From Bacillota bacterium (GTDB taxonomy: Bacteria > Bacillota > Clostridia > Lachnospirales > Lachnospiraceae), in assembly GCA_023439505.1 (NCBI GenBank), contig JAEXNR010000040.1, positions 1-54,297 of the forward strand: 54,297 nucleotides of DNA, read 5' to 3'. The position numbers were made by a program, and so were the translations under genes. Below, one piece after another: positions 22,568 to 31,272 of this stretch. The notes under the pieces are model-generated. The model saw nothing but the letters and a program-made list of their open reading frames with translations. It was not told where the DNA came from and searched no databases. Each line of letters begins with the position of its first letter. The stretch's first letter is position 1.

Positions 22568-23914
22568 ATGGGAAAATATTTTGGAACGGATGGATTTCGT
22601 GGAGAGGCAAATGTTGATCTGACCGTGAATCACGCTTATAAAGTTGGAAGATTTTTAGGTAATTACTATAGCACAGGACATAGGGCTAATATTGTCATTG
22701 GTAAGGATACAAGAAGATCCAGTTATATGTTTGAGTATGCCCTGGTAGCAGGACTTACAGCAAGCGGAGCGGATGTATATTTATTGCATGTAACGCCGAC
22801 TCCCAGTATCTCTTATGTTGTTAGAACAGAAGGGTTTGACTGCGGAATTATGATCTCTGCAAGTCACAATCCTTATTATGATAATGGAATTAAAGTAATG
22901 AATGGCAGCGGATATAAATTAGAGGCGGATATTGAAGCATTGATTGAAGCCTATATTGACAGAGAGGATGATAATCTTCCTTTGGCCACCAAAGAAAATA
23001 TTGGAAGAACGGTGGATTATGCCATTGGAAGAAATCGTTATATCGGTTATCTGATCTCTCTTGCGACCAGATCCTTTCAGGACAAAAAGGTTGGACTTGA
23101 CCTGGCGAATGGAGCGGCAACTACAGTCGCTAAAGGTGTATTTGATGCTCTGGGTGCCAAGACCTATGTCATGAACAGTGAACCAAACGGTGTGAATATT
23201 AATGCGAAATGCGGGTCCACCCACATGAAAGCGTTACAGAAATTTGTGCTGGAAAATGGGCTTGATGTAGGGTTTGCATATGACGGAGATGCAGATCGAT
23301 GTTTGGCTGTCGATGAAAAGGGTAATATTATAGATGGTGATCTTATCATATATCTGTGCGGAGTGTACTTCAAGAGCCGTAATGATCTTGCGAATAATAC
23401 GGTGGTAACCACCATCATGTCCAATATGGGACTATATGAAGCACTGGACAGACAAGGAATTTGTTATGAGAAGACATCAGTGGGTGATAAATATGTTTAC
23501 GAGAATATGATGAATAACGGACATTCCATCGGAGGAGAACAGTCCGGACATATCATCTTTAGTAAGCTTGCCACCACCGGAGATGGTGTCCTTACTTCTT
23601 TGAAATTAATGGAAGTGATGCTGGAGAGTAAAGCAAAGCTCTCAGATCTCCATAAAGATGTATATCTATTTCCGCAGACATTAATCAATGTAAAGGTGAA
23701 AGATAAGAAAGCGGTAAGAGCGGATCAGGAAATAGCAGATCTGATAGCCCGGACAGAGAAAGAAATGGGGGATTCGGGAAGAGTTATTGTGCGTGAGAGC
23801 GGGACGGAGCCTGTGATCCGCGTGCTGGTAGAAGCAAAAGAAGCAGACGTAAGCAAATTCCAGGCGGAAAGAATTGTTCAGAGAATGAAAGATCTGGGCT
23901 ATGTGATTGAGTAG
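22568..23914 (+). CDS. glmM: phosphoglucosamine mutase
   Basis: The start at 22568 (MGKYFGTDGFRG) is preferred to an ATG two codons earlier, which would leave only 3 nt after AAGGA. The 448-aa protein has the hexose-phosphate mutase landmarks: FGTDGFRG, the phosphoserine loop ISASHNPYYDNGIKV with Ser99, the metal-binding DGDADR, and the phosphate-binding RESGTEPVIRV near the C-terminus. It converts glucosamine-6-phosphate to glucosamine-1-phosphate for UDP-GlcNAc and peptidoglycan synthesis. It stands alone. The 193-nt upstream spacer contains no gene beyond a 9-codon mini-frame. Confidence 0.96.
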   Translation: MGKYFGTDGFRGEANVDLTVNHAYKVGRFLGNYYSTGHRANIVIGKDTRRSSYMFEYALVAGLTASGADVYLLHVTPTPSISYVVRTEGFDCGIMISASHNPYYDNGIKVMNGSGYKLEADIEALIEAYIDREDDNLPLATKENIGRTVDYAIGRNRYIGYLISLATRSFQDKKVGLDLANGAATTVAKGVFDALGAKTYVMNSEPNGVNINAKCGSTHMKALQKFVLENGLDVGFAYDGDADRCLAVDEKGNIIDGDLIIYLCGVYFKSRNDLANNTVVTTIMSNMGLYEALDRQGICYEKTSVGDKYVYENMMNNGHSIGGEQSGHIIFSKLATTGDGVLTSLKLMEVMLESKAKLSDLHKDVYLFPQTLINVKVKDKKAVRADQEIADLIARTEKEMGDSGRVIVRESGTEPVIRVLVEAKEADVSKFQAERIVQRMKDLGYVIE

Positions 23915-23995
23915 AAGAATGCTTTCTTCTTGGAAGTTATTGAATTATGAGGAAATTTTAAGAAAAAATAAATTGTAGTATTTACAGAATGATTA

Positions 23996-24004
23996 TGTTA
24001 TAAT
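23996..24004 (+). promoter_or_regulatory. extended -10 promoter before tig
   Basis: TGTTATAAT is a perfect TGnTATAAT element with no good -35 at 17 nt. Predicted initiation is at about 24011, some 113 nt ahead of the trigger factor start. Confidence 0.6.
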
Positions 24005-24123
24005 ATACTAATGTCAAATTGTCTGCTAGAAGCAGTAATCATGTACTTTTACAAGAATAACGTATCTTAATGAACATAAATGGAATACAAGTTAAGTACA
24101 TAATACAAGGAGGAAAATACAAA

Positions 24124-25410
24124 ATGAGTTTACAGGTTGAAAAATTAGAAAAGAATATGGCAAAGCTTACAATAGAGGCTTCCGCTGAGGAATTTGAGGG
24201 TGCATTACAAAAGGCCTATCTGAAAAGCAGAAACAAGATTAATGTACAGGGATTTCGTAAAGGTAAGGCGCCCCGTGCTATTATCGAAAAAATGTATGGT
24301 GCCAGCATTTTTTATGAAGATGCAGCAAATGAAATTATTCCTGAGGCTTATGAGAAGGCTGTAAGTGAAAGCGATCTTGATATTGTATCAAGACCTGATA
24401 TTGATGTGGTACAGGTCGAAAAGGGAAAGACTTTTATTTTCACCGCTGAAGTTGCATTAAAACCGGAGGTTACATTAGGCGATTACAAAGAACTTGAAGT
24501 GGAGAAGAAGGAAATTGAAGTAACGGAAGATGAAATCATGGCTCAGATCAATAAAGAGCTGGAGCAGAATTCCAGAATGCTTACCATAGATGATAGAGCT
24601 ATTCAGGATGGTGACATTACAGTAATTGATTTTGAAGGCTTTGTGGATGGAACACCTTTTGAAGGTGGAAAGGGCGAGAACTATTCCCTTACCATCGGTT
24701 CCCATTCCTTTATCGATACATTTGAAGAGCAGCTGATTGGTAAAACCATTGGCGAAGAGGTTGAGGTCAACGTAACCTTCCCTGAGGATTATCAGGCTAA
24801 GGAACTGGCCGGAAAGCCTGCTTTATTTAAAGTTAGTATAAAAGAAATTAAAGTAAAAGAACTGCCAGCATTAGATGACGATTTTGCTCAGGACATATCA
24901 GAATTTGATACACTGGATGAATATAAGGAAAGTATTAAGGCTACAATTAAGGAAAATAAGGAAAAAGAAGCAAAAACAGCCATTGAAAATGATTTAGTGG
25001 ATAAGGTAATTGAAAATGCCTCTATGGATATTCCGGAAGCAATGATCGCTACACAGGCAAATCAATTGGCTGATGAATTTGCGCAGAGAATTCAGTATCA
25101 GGGGCTTTCTCTTGAACAATACTTCCAATTTACAGGAATGGATGCAAAGAAATTCCTGGAAAGCTTGAGACCACAGGCCGTAAAACGTATTCAGAGCAGA
25201 TTAGTTCTGGAAGCGATTGTAAAGGCTGAGAATATTGAAGTAACGGAAGAAGAGTTAGAGAAGGAACTTACAAATATGGCTTCTATGTACCAGATGGAAG
25301 CTGATAAATTGAAGGAACTGATCGGTGAGAAAGAAAAGGAACAAATTAAAACTGATATTGCAGTTCAAAAAGCAGTGGATTTTGTAGTTGAAGCTGCAAA
25401 AATAGCGTAA
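24124..25410 (+). CDS. tig: trigger factor (ribosome-associated chaperone, peptidyl-prolyl isomerase)
   Basis: The start at 24124 follows AAGGAGGAAAATACAAA; the open frame extends 18 codons upstream without support. The 428-aa protein has the ribosome-binding domain (VQGFRKGKAPR, the signature loop, residues 44-54), an FKBP-type PPIase domain (about 150-245, GDITVIDFEGFVDG and TFPEDY) and a helical C-terminal chaperone arm with SQ/EELEKEL-rich sequence. It binds nascent chains at the exit tunnel. It is followed by clpP and clpX, a synteny common in Firmicutes. Confidence 0.97.
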   Translation: MSLQVEKLEKNMAKLTIEASAEEFEGALQKAYLKSRNKINVQGFRKGKAPRAIIEKMYGASIFYEDAANEIIPEAYEKAVSESDLDIVSRPDIDVVQVEKGKTFIFTAEVALKPEVTLGDYKELEVEKKEIEVTEDEIMAQINKELEQNSRMLTIDDRAIQDGDITVIDFEGFVDGTPFEGGKGENYSLTIGSHSFIDTFEEQLIGKTIGEEVEVNVTFPEDYQAKELAGKPALFKVSIKEIKVKELPALDDDFAQDISEFDTLDEYKESIKATIKENKEKEAKTAIENDLVDKVIENASMDIPEAMIATQANQLADEFAQRIQYQGLSLEQYFQFTGMDAKKFLESLRPQAVKRIQSRLVLEAIVKAENIEVTEEELEKELTNMASMYQMEADKLKELIGEKEKEQIKTDIAVQKAVDFVVEAAKIA

Positions 25411-25466
25411 AACAGGTGGGAGATAGGTACCAGTAAATTACCATATACAGATAAGGAGGAATCTTT

Positions 25467-26048
25467 ATGAGTTTAGTACCCTATGTCATTGAACAAACCA
25501 GCCGTGGTGAAAGAAGTTATGATATCTATTCAAGATTATTAAAAGAAAGAATTATATTTTTGGGTGAAGAAGTAAGTGATGTGTCAGCAAGTTTGATAGT
25601 TGCTCAGATGCTGTTCCTGGAATCTGAGGATCCTGGAAAAGACATTAATTTCTATATCAACAGCCCGGGCGGATCAGTTACTGCCGGTATGGCAGTTTTT
25701 GATACAATGAATTATATTAAATGTGATGTGTCTACTATTTGTATCGGCATGGCAGCCAGTATGGGAGCGTTTTTATTGGCCGGAGGAACAAAAGGTAAGA
25801 GATTTGCACTACCTAACGCTGAAGTAATGATTCATCAGCCATCCGGTGGGGCAAAGGGCCAGGCAACAGATATTAAGATAGTTGCAGATAATATCATTAA
25901 GACAAGAAAAAAATTAAATGAAATTTTAGCAAAAAACACCGGAAAGCCCCTTGAAGTGATAGAAGTGGATACAGAAAGAGACTATTATATGAGTGCAGAT
26001 GAAGCACGCGAATATGGGCTGATTGATGGAATTCTGGCCAACAGATAA
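25467..26048 (+). CDS. clpP: ATP-dependent Clp protease proteolytic subunit
   Basis: The 193-aa protein carries the serine-protease triad in conserved settings: Ser98 in GMAASMGAFLL, His123 in VMIHQPSGG and Asp172 in ERDYYMSADEA. The N-terminal LVPYVIEQTSRGERSYDIYSR is typical, and residues 1-2 would be removed to form the axial loop. Two heptamers form the degradation chamber served by ClpX. The start follows AAGGAGGAATCTTT. It lies 56 nt after tig and 44 nt before clpX. Confidence 0.98.
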   Translation: MSLVPYVIEQTSRGERSYDIYSRLLKERIIFLGEEVSDVSASLIVAQMLFLESEDPGKDINFYINSPGGSVTAGMAVFDTMNYIKCDVSTICIGMAASMGAFLLAGGTKGKRFALPNAEVMIHQPSGGAKGQATDIKIVADNIIKTRKKLNEILAKNTGKPLEVIEVDTERDYYMSADEAREYGLIDGILANR

Positions 26049-26092
26049 TGCCGGTATGTTTTTAGGCTACAGAGAGAATGAGGTGATAGGCA

Positions 26093-27388
26093 TTGGCAGG
26101 AAAGGTAGATGACAGAAAGCAGCTAAGATGTTCCTTTTGCAATAAAACACAGGATCAGGTAAGAAAGCTGATTGCAGGCCCGGGAGTATATATCTGCGAT
26201 GAATGCATTGAGATTTGCAGCGAAATTATAGAAGAAGAATTCGAAGGAAATCCTGCAATAGATACAGATATTAATCTTCTTAAACCCGCGGAAATAAAAA
26301 GTTTTCTGGACCAGCATGTTATCGGGCAGGATGAGGCCAAGAAAGTGCTGGCGGTATCCGTATACAATCATTACAAAAGAGTACTGGCAGATAAAGATCT
26401 GGATGTGGAATTACAAAAGAGTAATATTCTTATGGTCGGACCTACGGGATCTGGAAAGACATATCTTGCCCAGACACTTGCTAAATTATTGAATGTTCCA
26501 TTTGCCATTGCGGATGCAACAGCCCTAACCGAAGCAGGTTATGTAGGTGAAGATGTAGAAAATATACTATTAAAAATAATTCAGGCAGCTGATTTTGATA
26601 TTGAGCGTGCGGAGTATGGTATTATTTATATTGATGAGATTGACAAGATTACCAGAAAATCCGAGAATACTTCAATCACCAGAGATGTATCAGGAGAGGG
26701 CGTTCAGCAGGCCTTGTTAAAAATTCTGGAGGGTACGGTTGCTTCTGTACCGCCCCAGGGAGGAAGAAAGCATCCTCATCAGGAGTTTATACAGATTAAT
26801 ACGACGAATATTTTATTCATCTGCGGCGGAGCTTTTGACGGTCTGGAGAAAATTATTGAAAGCCGCATTGGACAGAAATCCATCGGTTTTAACGCATTGA
26901 TTCATGATAAAAGCAAGACAAATGTGGGAGAGCTTTTCCGTCAGGTAATGCCGCAGGATCTGATCAAATTTGGGTTGATTCCCGAGTTTGTAGGTCGTGT
27001 TCCGGTATGTGTTGCCCTTGATATGTTAGACGAAGAGGCGCTTATTAGAATCTTAACCGAACCTAAAAATGCCATTTCAAAGCAATATAAAAAGCTTTTT
27101 GAGCTGGACGGTGTAGAATTGGAGTTTGATCAGGAAGCACTGGAAGAAATCGCAAAGCAATCCTTCAAGAGAAAAATCGGTGCCAGAGGCTTAAGAGCAA
27201 TTATGGAATCAGTTATGATGGACTCCATGTACAATATTCCCTCTGACAGCAGTGTTGTAAGATGTGTGATTACAAAGGACGCGGTGCTTGGTCTTGATCA
27301 ACCGAAGTTATACGTTTCGGATGAAAATGTGGCCAGAAAGCCGATCGCAAAACGATCGACGAAGAAGAGCAAGGATGAAATAGCATAA
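26093..27388 (+). CDS. clpX: ATP-dependent Clp protease ATP-binding subunit ClpX
   Basis: The start is TTG at 26093, five nt after AGGTGAT, a near-perfect anti-Shine-Dalgarno match; no ATG suits the conserved N-terminus. The 431-aa protein has the N-terminal zinc-binding domain (Cys13, Cys16, Cys35, Cys38), the AAA+ Walker A GPTGSGKT (about 116-123), Walker B IIYIDEIDK, sensor/arginine residues and the C-terminal small domain. The IGF-type loop for docking ClpP is present as IGQKSIGF (about residues 260-267). It unfolds tagged substrates for ClpP. A strong terminator follows immediately. Confidence 0.97.
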   Translation: MAGKVDDRKQLRCSFCNKTQDQVRKLIAGPGVYICDECIEICSEIIEEEFEGNPAIDTDINLLKPAEIKSFLDQHVIGQDEAKKVLAVSVYNHYKRVLADKDLDVELQKSNILMVGPTGSGKTYLAQTLAKLLNVPFAIADATALTEAGYVGEDVENILLKIIQAADFDIERAEYGIIYIDEIDKITRKSENTSITRDVSGEGVQQALLKILEGTVASVPPQGGRKHPHQEFIQINTTNILFICGGAFDGLEKIIESRIGQKSIGFNALIHDKSKTNVGELFRQVMPQDLIKFGLIPEFVGRVPVCVALDMLDEEALIRILTEPKNAISKQYKKLFELDGVELEFDQEALEEIAKQSFKRKIGARGLRAIMESVMMDSMYNIPSDSSVVRCVITKDAVLGLDQPKLYVSDENVARKPIAKRSTKKSKDEIA

Positions 27389-27401
27389 TATAATTTATAG
27401 A

Positions 27402-27445
27402 GGGTCTGTTGCAATGGTATTCTGCATTTGCAGCAGACCTTTTTT
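27402..27445 (+). terminator. intrinsic terminator between clpX and ysxC
   Basis: A 13-bp stem (27402-27414 with 27428-27440, two G-U pairs) has a 13-nt loop and six T residues. The ysxC start at 27469 lies just 24 nt beyond, so ysxC either depends on read-through or on a promoter inside this region. Confidence 0.88.
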
Positions 27446-27468
27446 ACAACGTAGAAATGAGGAATATC

Positions 27469-28071
27469 ATGATTATCAAAAATGTAAACCTGGAAACGGT
27501 GTGTGGAATTACCAGCATCCTTCCTCAAAATGACAAACCGGAAATCGCTTTTGCCGGAAAATCCAATGTAGGAAAATCCTCGTTAATCAATGCGTTGATG
27601 AACCGGAAAGCATTGGCAAGAACTTCGGCACAACCGGGTAAGACACAGACAATAAATTTCTATAATATCAATGATCAGCTTTATTTTGTAGACCTGCCCG
27701 GATATGGTTATGCGAAAGTTTCTGTATCGGTGAAAGAAAAATGGGGAAAAATGATCGAAAAATATCTGAAGGCCTCATCACAGTTAAAGGCGGTTTTTTT
27801 ATTGATTGATATCAGACATGAGCCTTCTGAGAATGACAGGAATATGTATGAATGGATTGTTTATCAGGGAATGCAGCCCATTATCATAGCGACAAAACTG
27901 GATAAAATAAACCGGAGTCAAAAGGATAAACAGCTAAAGATGATAAAAGAAGGCCTGAAGCTTGTGCCGGGTACACGAATCTTTCCCTTCTCCTCGTTAA
28001 CGAAGCAGGGAAGAGAGGAAATTTTAGAATTCATATCCGACCTTTGCGGGATAATGGAGGAGACAAAATAA
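27469..28071 (+). CDS. ysxC: YsxC/EngB-family ribosome-biogenesis GTPase
   Basis: The start at 27469 (MIIKNVNLETVCG) was chosen because TGAGGAAT precedes it and the upstream frame runs through the terminator hairpin. The 200-aa protein has P-loop FAGKSNVGKSSLINAL (G1), a G2 threonine in TSAQPGKTQTINFY, G3 DLPGYGYAKVS and G4 TKLDKI, all as in EngB. It assists late 50S subunit assembly. It is convergent with the DUF4364 gene over a bidirectional terminator. The common clpX-lon-ysxC order is present here without lon. Confidence 0.95.
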   Translation: MIIKNVNLETVCGITSILPQNDKPEIAFAGKSNVGKSSLINALMNRKALARTSAQPGKTQTINFYNINDQLYFVDLPGYGYAKVSVSVKEKWGKMIEKYLKASSQLKAVFLLIDIRHEPSENDRNMYEWIVYQGMQPIIIATKLDKINRSQKDKQLKMIKEGLKLVPGTRIFPFSSLTKQGREEILEFISDLCGIMEETK

Positions 28072-28103
28072 AATCCATATTCCCGTGAGAGAATATGGAT
28101 TTT
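28070..28103. terminator. bidirectional terminator between ysxC and the DUF4364 gene
   Basis: A 13-bp perfect stem, aaaatccatattc with gaatatggatttt (28070-28082 and 28091-28103), has an 8-nt loop. The A/T arms give a T tract on either strand. It overlaps the ysxC stop codon. Confidence 0.88.
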
Positions 28104-28107
28104 GATA

Positions 28108-28635
28108 TTAACTTTGTTCCTCCATTAATGAGGATAATAAGTAGGCATAAATATCAGAGCTTTTTTCCTTCCAGTTGTTGCAGATATTTTTTGCTTCTTC
28201 CTCTGTTGGGATGATTAAAGTTAAATCAATAATGGAAGTTTCCTGTTCAATAACCTGTAGATGGGCGGAGTATTCGCCCTTCTTAATCTGAATATAATCC
28301 GCCAAAGTGGAAACCTCTTCCCGAAGTTCGTATTTATTTTCCATTAGATAATTTTTAATATCCTCCTTAATTCCGGATGATATCATATTATCAAAAAACA
28401 GGAGTGTCTCCAGACCGCTTTCCGTGATTCGGTATAGCGAGCTGTTACGAATTGTATCGGCTGAAATATAGGCATCATCTATCAGCTCAGCAATTGCACG
28501 CTGCAAATTAAAATAATTTGTATATTCCTTTTCTAAAATAAACGCAGTCAATTGGGCGTTGGTTAATGGAAAGTCAACGCGGCTTAGAATATATAAAATC
28601 ATTAATTTATATAACATAAAGGTATCAGATTGCAT
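28108..28635 (-). CDS. DUF4364 family protein (winged-helix-like)
   Basis: The 175-aa protein starts behind AAAGGAGG. Its N-terminal 75 residues (LYKLMILYILSRVD, LTNAQLTAFIL, RAIAELIDDAYI, YRITESGLETL) read as a winged-helix DNA-binding fold and match the DUF4364 family as I remember it. The C-terminal half is mixed alpha/beta and likely dimerises or senses a ligand. A transcriptional regulator is plausible. The gene overlaps the radical SAM gene upstream of it by 11 nt, so they are translationally coupled. Confidence 0.8.
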   Translation of the reverse strand: MQSDTFMLYKLMILYILSRVDFPLTNAQLTAFILEKEYTNYFNLQRAIAELIDDAYISADTIRNSSLYRITESGLETLLFFDNMISSGIKEDIKNYLMENKYELREEVSTLADYIQIKKGEYSAHLQVIEQETSIIDLTLIIPTEEEAKNICNNWKEKSSDIYAYLLSSLMEEQS

Positions 28636-29599
28636 TCGCTTCCTCCTTTTTCAGTTTACCCTGCCAAGTGTACGTTTCTTTCATTGTCTGATGAATTCTG
28701 TTTAATACCAGTTTCTTATTCGTACTCCACAGCGGTGATAATAACAAAGATCTGGGACCATCCCCCGTAATACGATGAATGACCATCTCCTTGGGAAGGT
28801 GTTCCAGACAGGCTATGACAAGTTCTATATAGGCGTTCATTGTCAACGTTTCGTGAAAATCCCCGTTCTCAAACATAGTGCCGAGTTCAGTACCCTTTAG
28901 GATATGCAATAATTGCAGCTTAATTCCCCAGATGGGAAGATTACTGATGTATTTGATGGTTCGCATCATATCCTCGGGTGTTTCTTTTGGTAGGCCCAAT
29001 ATAGTGTGGACAATGATTCTGATTTTGCGGGAATTCAGGTTATTAACGGCATCCTCAAAAATGGTAAGCGGATAACCGCGCCGAATCATAAGTGCAGTCG
29101 AATTATGCATGGTCTGAAGACCGAGTTCTATCCAAACAGGCTTAATCCGGTTTAATTCAGACAAAAGATCCAGTACTTCAACAGGCAAACAATCCGGTCT
29201 TGTGGCTATGGATAGAATTACGATATCCGGATGTGATATAGCTTCCAAAAATAAGGATCTAAGATATGAGACAGATGCATGGGTATTGGAATAAGCCTGA
29301 AAATAAGCAATATAGTTTACCTGTTCCTGATGAGATAATTTTGCTTCTACTCTTTTCTTAGCCTCTTCTATCTGCAGTGTTACAGAAGACAGCAACGGCG
29401 TGCTAAAATCGCCGGAACCGCCTTCACTGCAGAAAATGCATCCATTCGTATCAATGGTGCCATCCCGATTGGGACAGCTCATGCCTCCATTTAAGGATAG
29501 CTTATAGATCTTTTTACCATATTCTTTTTTTAATTCGTAATCAAGGGAGTGATATGGTTTATCACCCCATAAGATTTGATCAGAGGATGGATCGGACAT
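28625..29599 (-). CDS. radical SAM protein, TIGR01212/YhcC family
   Basis: The 324-aa protein carries the iron-sulfur cluster motif in the spacing typical of this family: CPNRDGTIDTNGCIFC (Cys42, Cys54, Cys57), followed by SEGGSGDF. SIATRPDCLP and WIELGLQTMHN are the SAM-binding and barrel strands. Members resemble the Elp3/methylthiotransferase group and are proposed to act on RNA, but the reaction is unknown. The start has CAGGAGTAAGG just upstream. It lies between malic enzyme and the DUF4364 gene, all on the minus strand. Confidence 0.9.
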   Translation of the reverse strand: MSDPSSDQILWGDKPYHSLDYELKKEYGKKIYKLSLNGGMSCPNRDGTIDTNGCIFCSEGGSGDFSTPLLSSVTLQIEEAKKRVEAKLSHQEQVNYIAYFQAYSNTHASVSYLRSLFLEAISHPDIVILSIATRPDCLPVEVLDLLSELNRIKPVWIELGLQTMHNSTALMIRRGYPLTIFEDAVNNLNSRKIRIIVHTILGLPKETPEDMMRTIKYISNLPIWGIKLQLLHILKGTELGTMFENGDFHETLTMNAYIELVIACLEHLPKEMVIHRITGDGPRSLLLSPLWSTNKKLVLNRIHQTMKETYTWQGKLKKEEANAI

Positions 29600-29658
29600 T
29601 CCTTACTCCTGTATCATATAGAGATATTTTAATGCAAAGATTATATGCTATCCTAATA

Positions 29659-30813
29659 TCAGTGTTCAATGTATGCCATAACCGCTTTTGCCACTACATC
29701 ACTTACCCGTGGGTCAAAAGGCTGGGGCATAATATTGTCCTCTGTCAACTCACTTTCATTAACAAGTCCGGCGATGGCAGCAGCGGCGGCCAGTTTCATC
29801 TCTTCTGTAATCTGTCTTGCTCTTCCTGCCAGCGCACCGCGGAAAATTCCGGGAAAGGCTACAACATTATTGACCTGATTAGGGAAATCGGAGCGACCCG
29901 TAGCAACCACCTTGGCACCTGCCTCTTTTGCCAGATCAGGCATAATCTCAGGAACAGGATTAGCCATTGCAAAGACAATTGCATCGGGATTCATGCTGGC
30001 AACCATTTCTCTGGTAACAATATTTGGTGCTGAAACCCCGACAAACATATCGGCTTTGCATAAAGCATCAGCCAAAGTACCATTTTGATTCTGAAGATTT
30101 GTTACCTCGAGCATCTGTTGCTGCATCCAGTTAAGGCCTATGTAATCTTTGGAAATAATTCCGTTTCTGTCACAGAGTGTAAGATGCTCAAAGCCATAGG
30201 ATAATAACAGTTTTGCAATGGCTATTCCGGCAGAACCGGCACCATTCACAACAATTTTGCACTCTTCTTTTTTCTTTCCTGTGAGTTTCAGCGCATTAAT
30301 TGCACCGGCCAGAACGACAATTGCTGTTCCGTGCTGATCATCATGGAATACAGGAATATCTAATAATTCTTTTAAACGCTCTTCGATTTCAAAGCATCTT
30401 GGTGCGGAGATGTCTTCTAAATTAATTCCACCAAAAGCAGGGGCAATGTTTACTACAGTTTTAATGATTTCTTCGGTATCCTGGGTATCAAGGCAGATGG
30501 GAACGGCATTCACTCCGCCAAACTCTTTAAATAATACGGCCTTTCCCTCCATGACAGGCATAGCGGCGTAAGGTCCGATATTACCAAGACCGAGAACTGC
30601 ACTGCCGTCGGATACAACAGCAATGGTATTAGCCTTAATGGTATATTGATAAGCTGCCTCCTTATCCTCTGCGATTACCTTACAGGGCTCCGCAACTCCG
30701 GGGGTATATGCGATGGATAGATCCTCTCGCGAGGTTACTTTACACTTTGAAGTGATTTCCAGTTTTCCGTTCCATTCAGCATGCATTCGTAATGCTTGTT
30801 CATTCACATTCAT
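29659..30813 (-). CDS. NAD(P)-dependent malic enzyme (bacterial short form)
   Basis: The 384-aa protein fits the short bacterial malic enzymes. An N-terminal catalytic domain includes LSIAYTPGVAEPCK (active-site Tyr), GSAVLGLGNIG, MEGKAVLFKEF and VFHDDQHGTAIV (metal ligands). A NAD(P)-binding domain contains VVNGAGSAGIAIAKLL, with the GxGxxG nucleotide motif. It oxidatively decarboxylates malate to pyruvate. There is no phosphotransacetylase extension. The start follows AAGGTGG. It begins a minus-strand group with the radical SAM and DUF4364 genes, with 59 nt to the next gene. Confidence 0.94.
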   Translation of the reverse strand: MNVNEQALRMHAEWNGKLEITSKCKVTSREDLSIAYTPGVAEPCKVIAEDKEAAYQYTIKANTIAVVSDGSAVLGLGNIGPYAAMPVMEGKAVLFKEFGGVNAVPICLDTQDTEEIIKTVVNIAPAFGGINLEDISAPRCFEIEERLKELLDIPVFHDDQHGTAIVVLAGAINALKLTGKKKEECKIVVNGAGSAGIAIAKLLLSYGFEHLTLCDRNGIISKDYIGLNWMQQQMLEVTNLQNQNGTLADALCKADMFVGVSAPNIVTREMVASMNPDAIVFAMANPVPEIMPDLAKEAGAKVVATGRSDFPNQVNNVVAFPGIFRGALAGRARQITEEMKLAAAAAIAGLVNESELTEDNIMPQPFDPRVSDVVAKAVMAYIEH

Positions 30814-31272
30814 TTATTATTCCACCTTATCTGTTATATTGCATGATAAAATAACCATTGTCAGAAACTTTTTAAAGCTATCATAACACTAAGAAATCTG
30901 TAAATCAAGTAAATCTAAGCATAATTATATTCATCAGAAACAAATGCTCCTTTCTGTATTCTCATCAAAATCGTCGCAGCCCATTATGATATGGGGATGG
31001 AACAGTAACCTTCGGATAGGATGGAAACTTTACTTAATTACGCCGGATAGACTGCAGTGTTTATCAAAAAAACCGGGAAATTTAACAAAATATTGTCCAT
31101 ACCAATAGAATCTTAGAAAAATACTTTATTTTCTTGTCTAAAAGGTGTATAATAATAAGTAAACTTAGGATAATCTATGGACATCATTCCGCATAGTATT
31201 AATCTTTATTTCATCATATCTTAGTTACATTCCGTAAGAGAATCCAATTACAGATAAAAAGGAGCTGAATAC
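30814..31272. other. divergent spacer between malic enzyme and rho
   Basis: This 459-nt region holds no supported gene. A weak promoter for rho may be TTTATT (31125-31130), 17 nt, TATAAT (31148-31153), leaving a leader of some 110 nt. Around 30985-31060 there is modest secondary structure (cccat/atggg hairpin) and a repeated ggatgga, but I cannot match it to a known riboswitch. Rho genes often regulate themselves by termination in the leader, which would fit. Confidence 0.45.

Noticed and set aside
29554..30033. 159-codon frame antisense to malic enzyme
   Set aside because: It is a shadow of a well-supported gene on the minus strand with no site or domain of its own.
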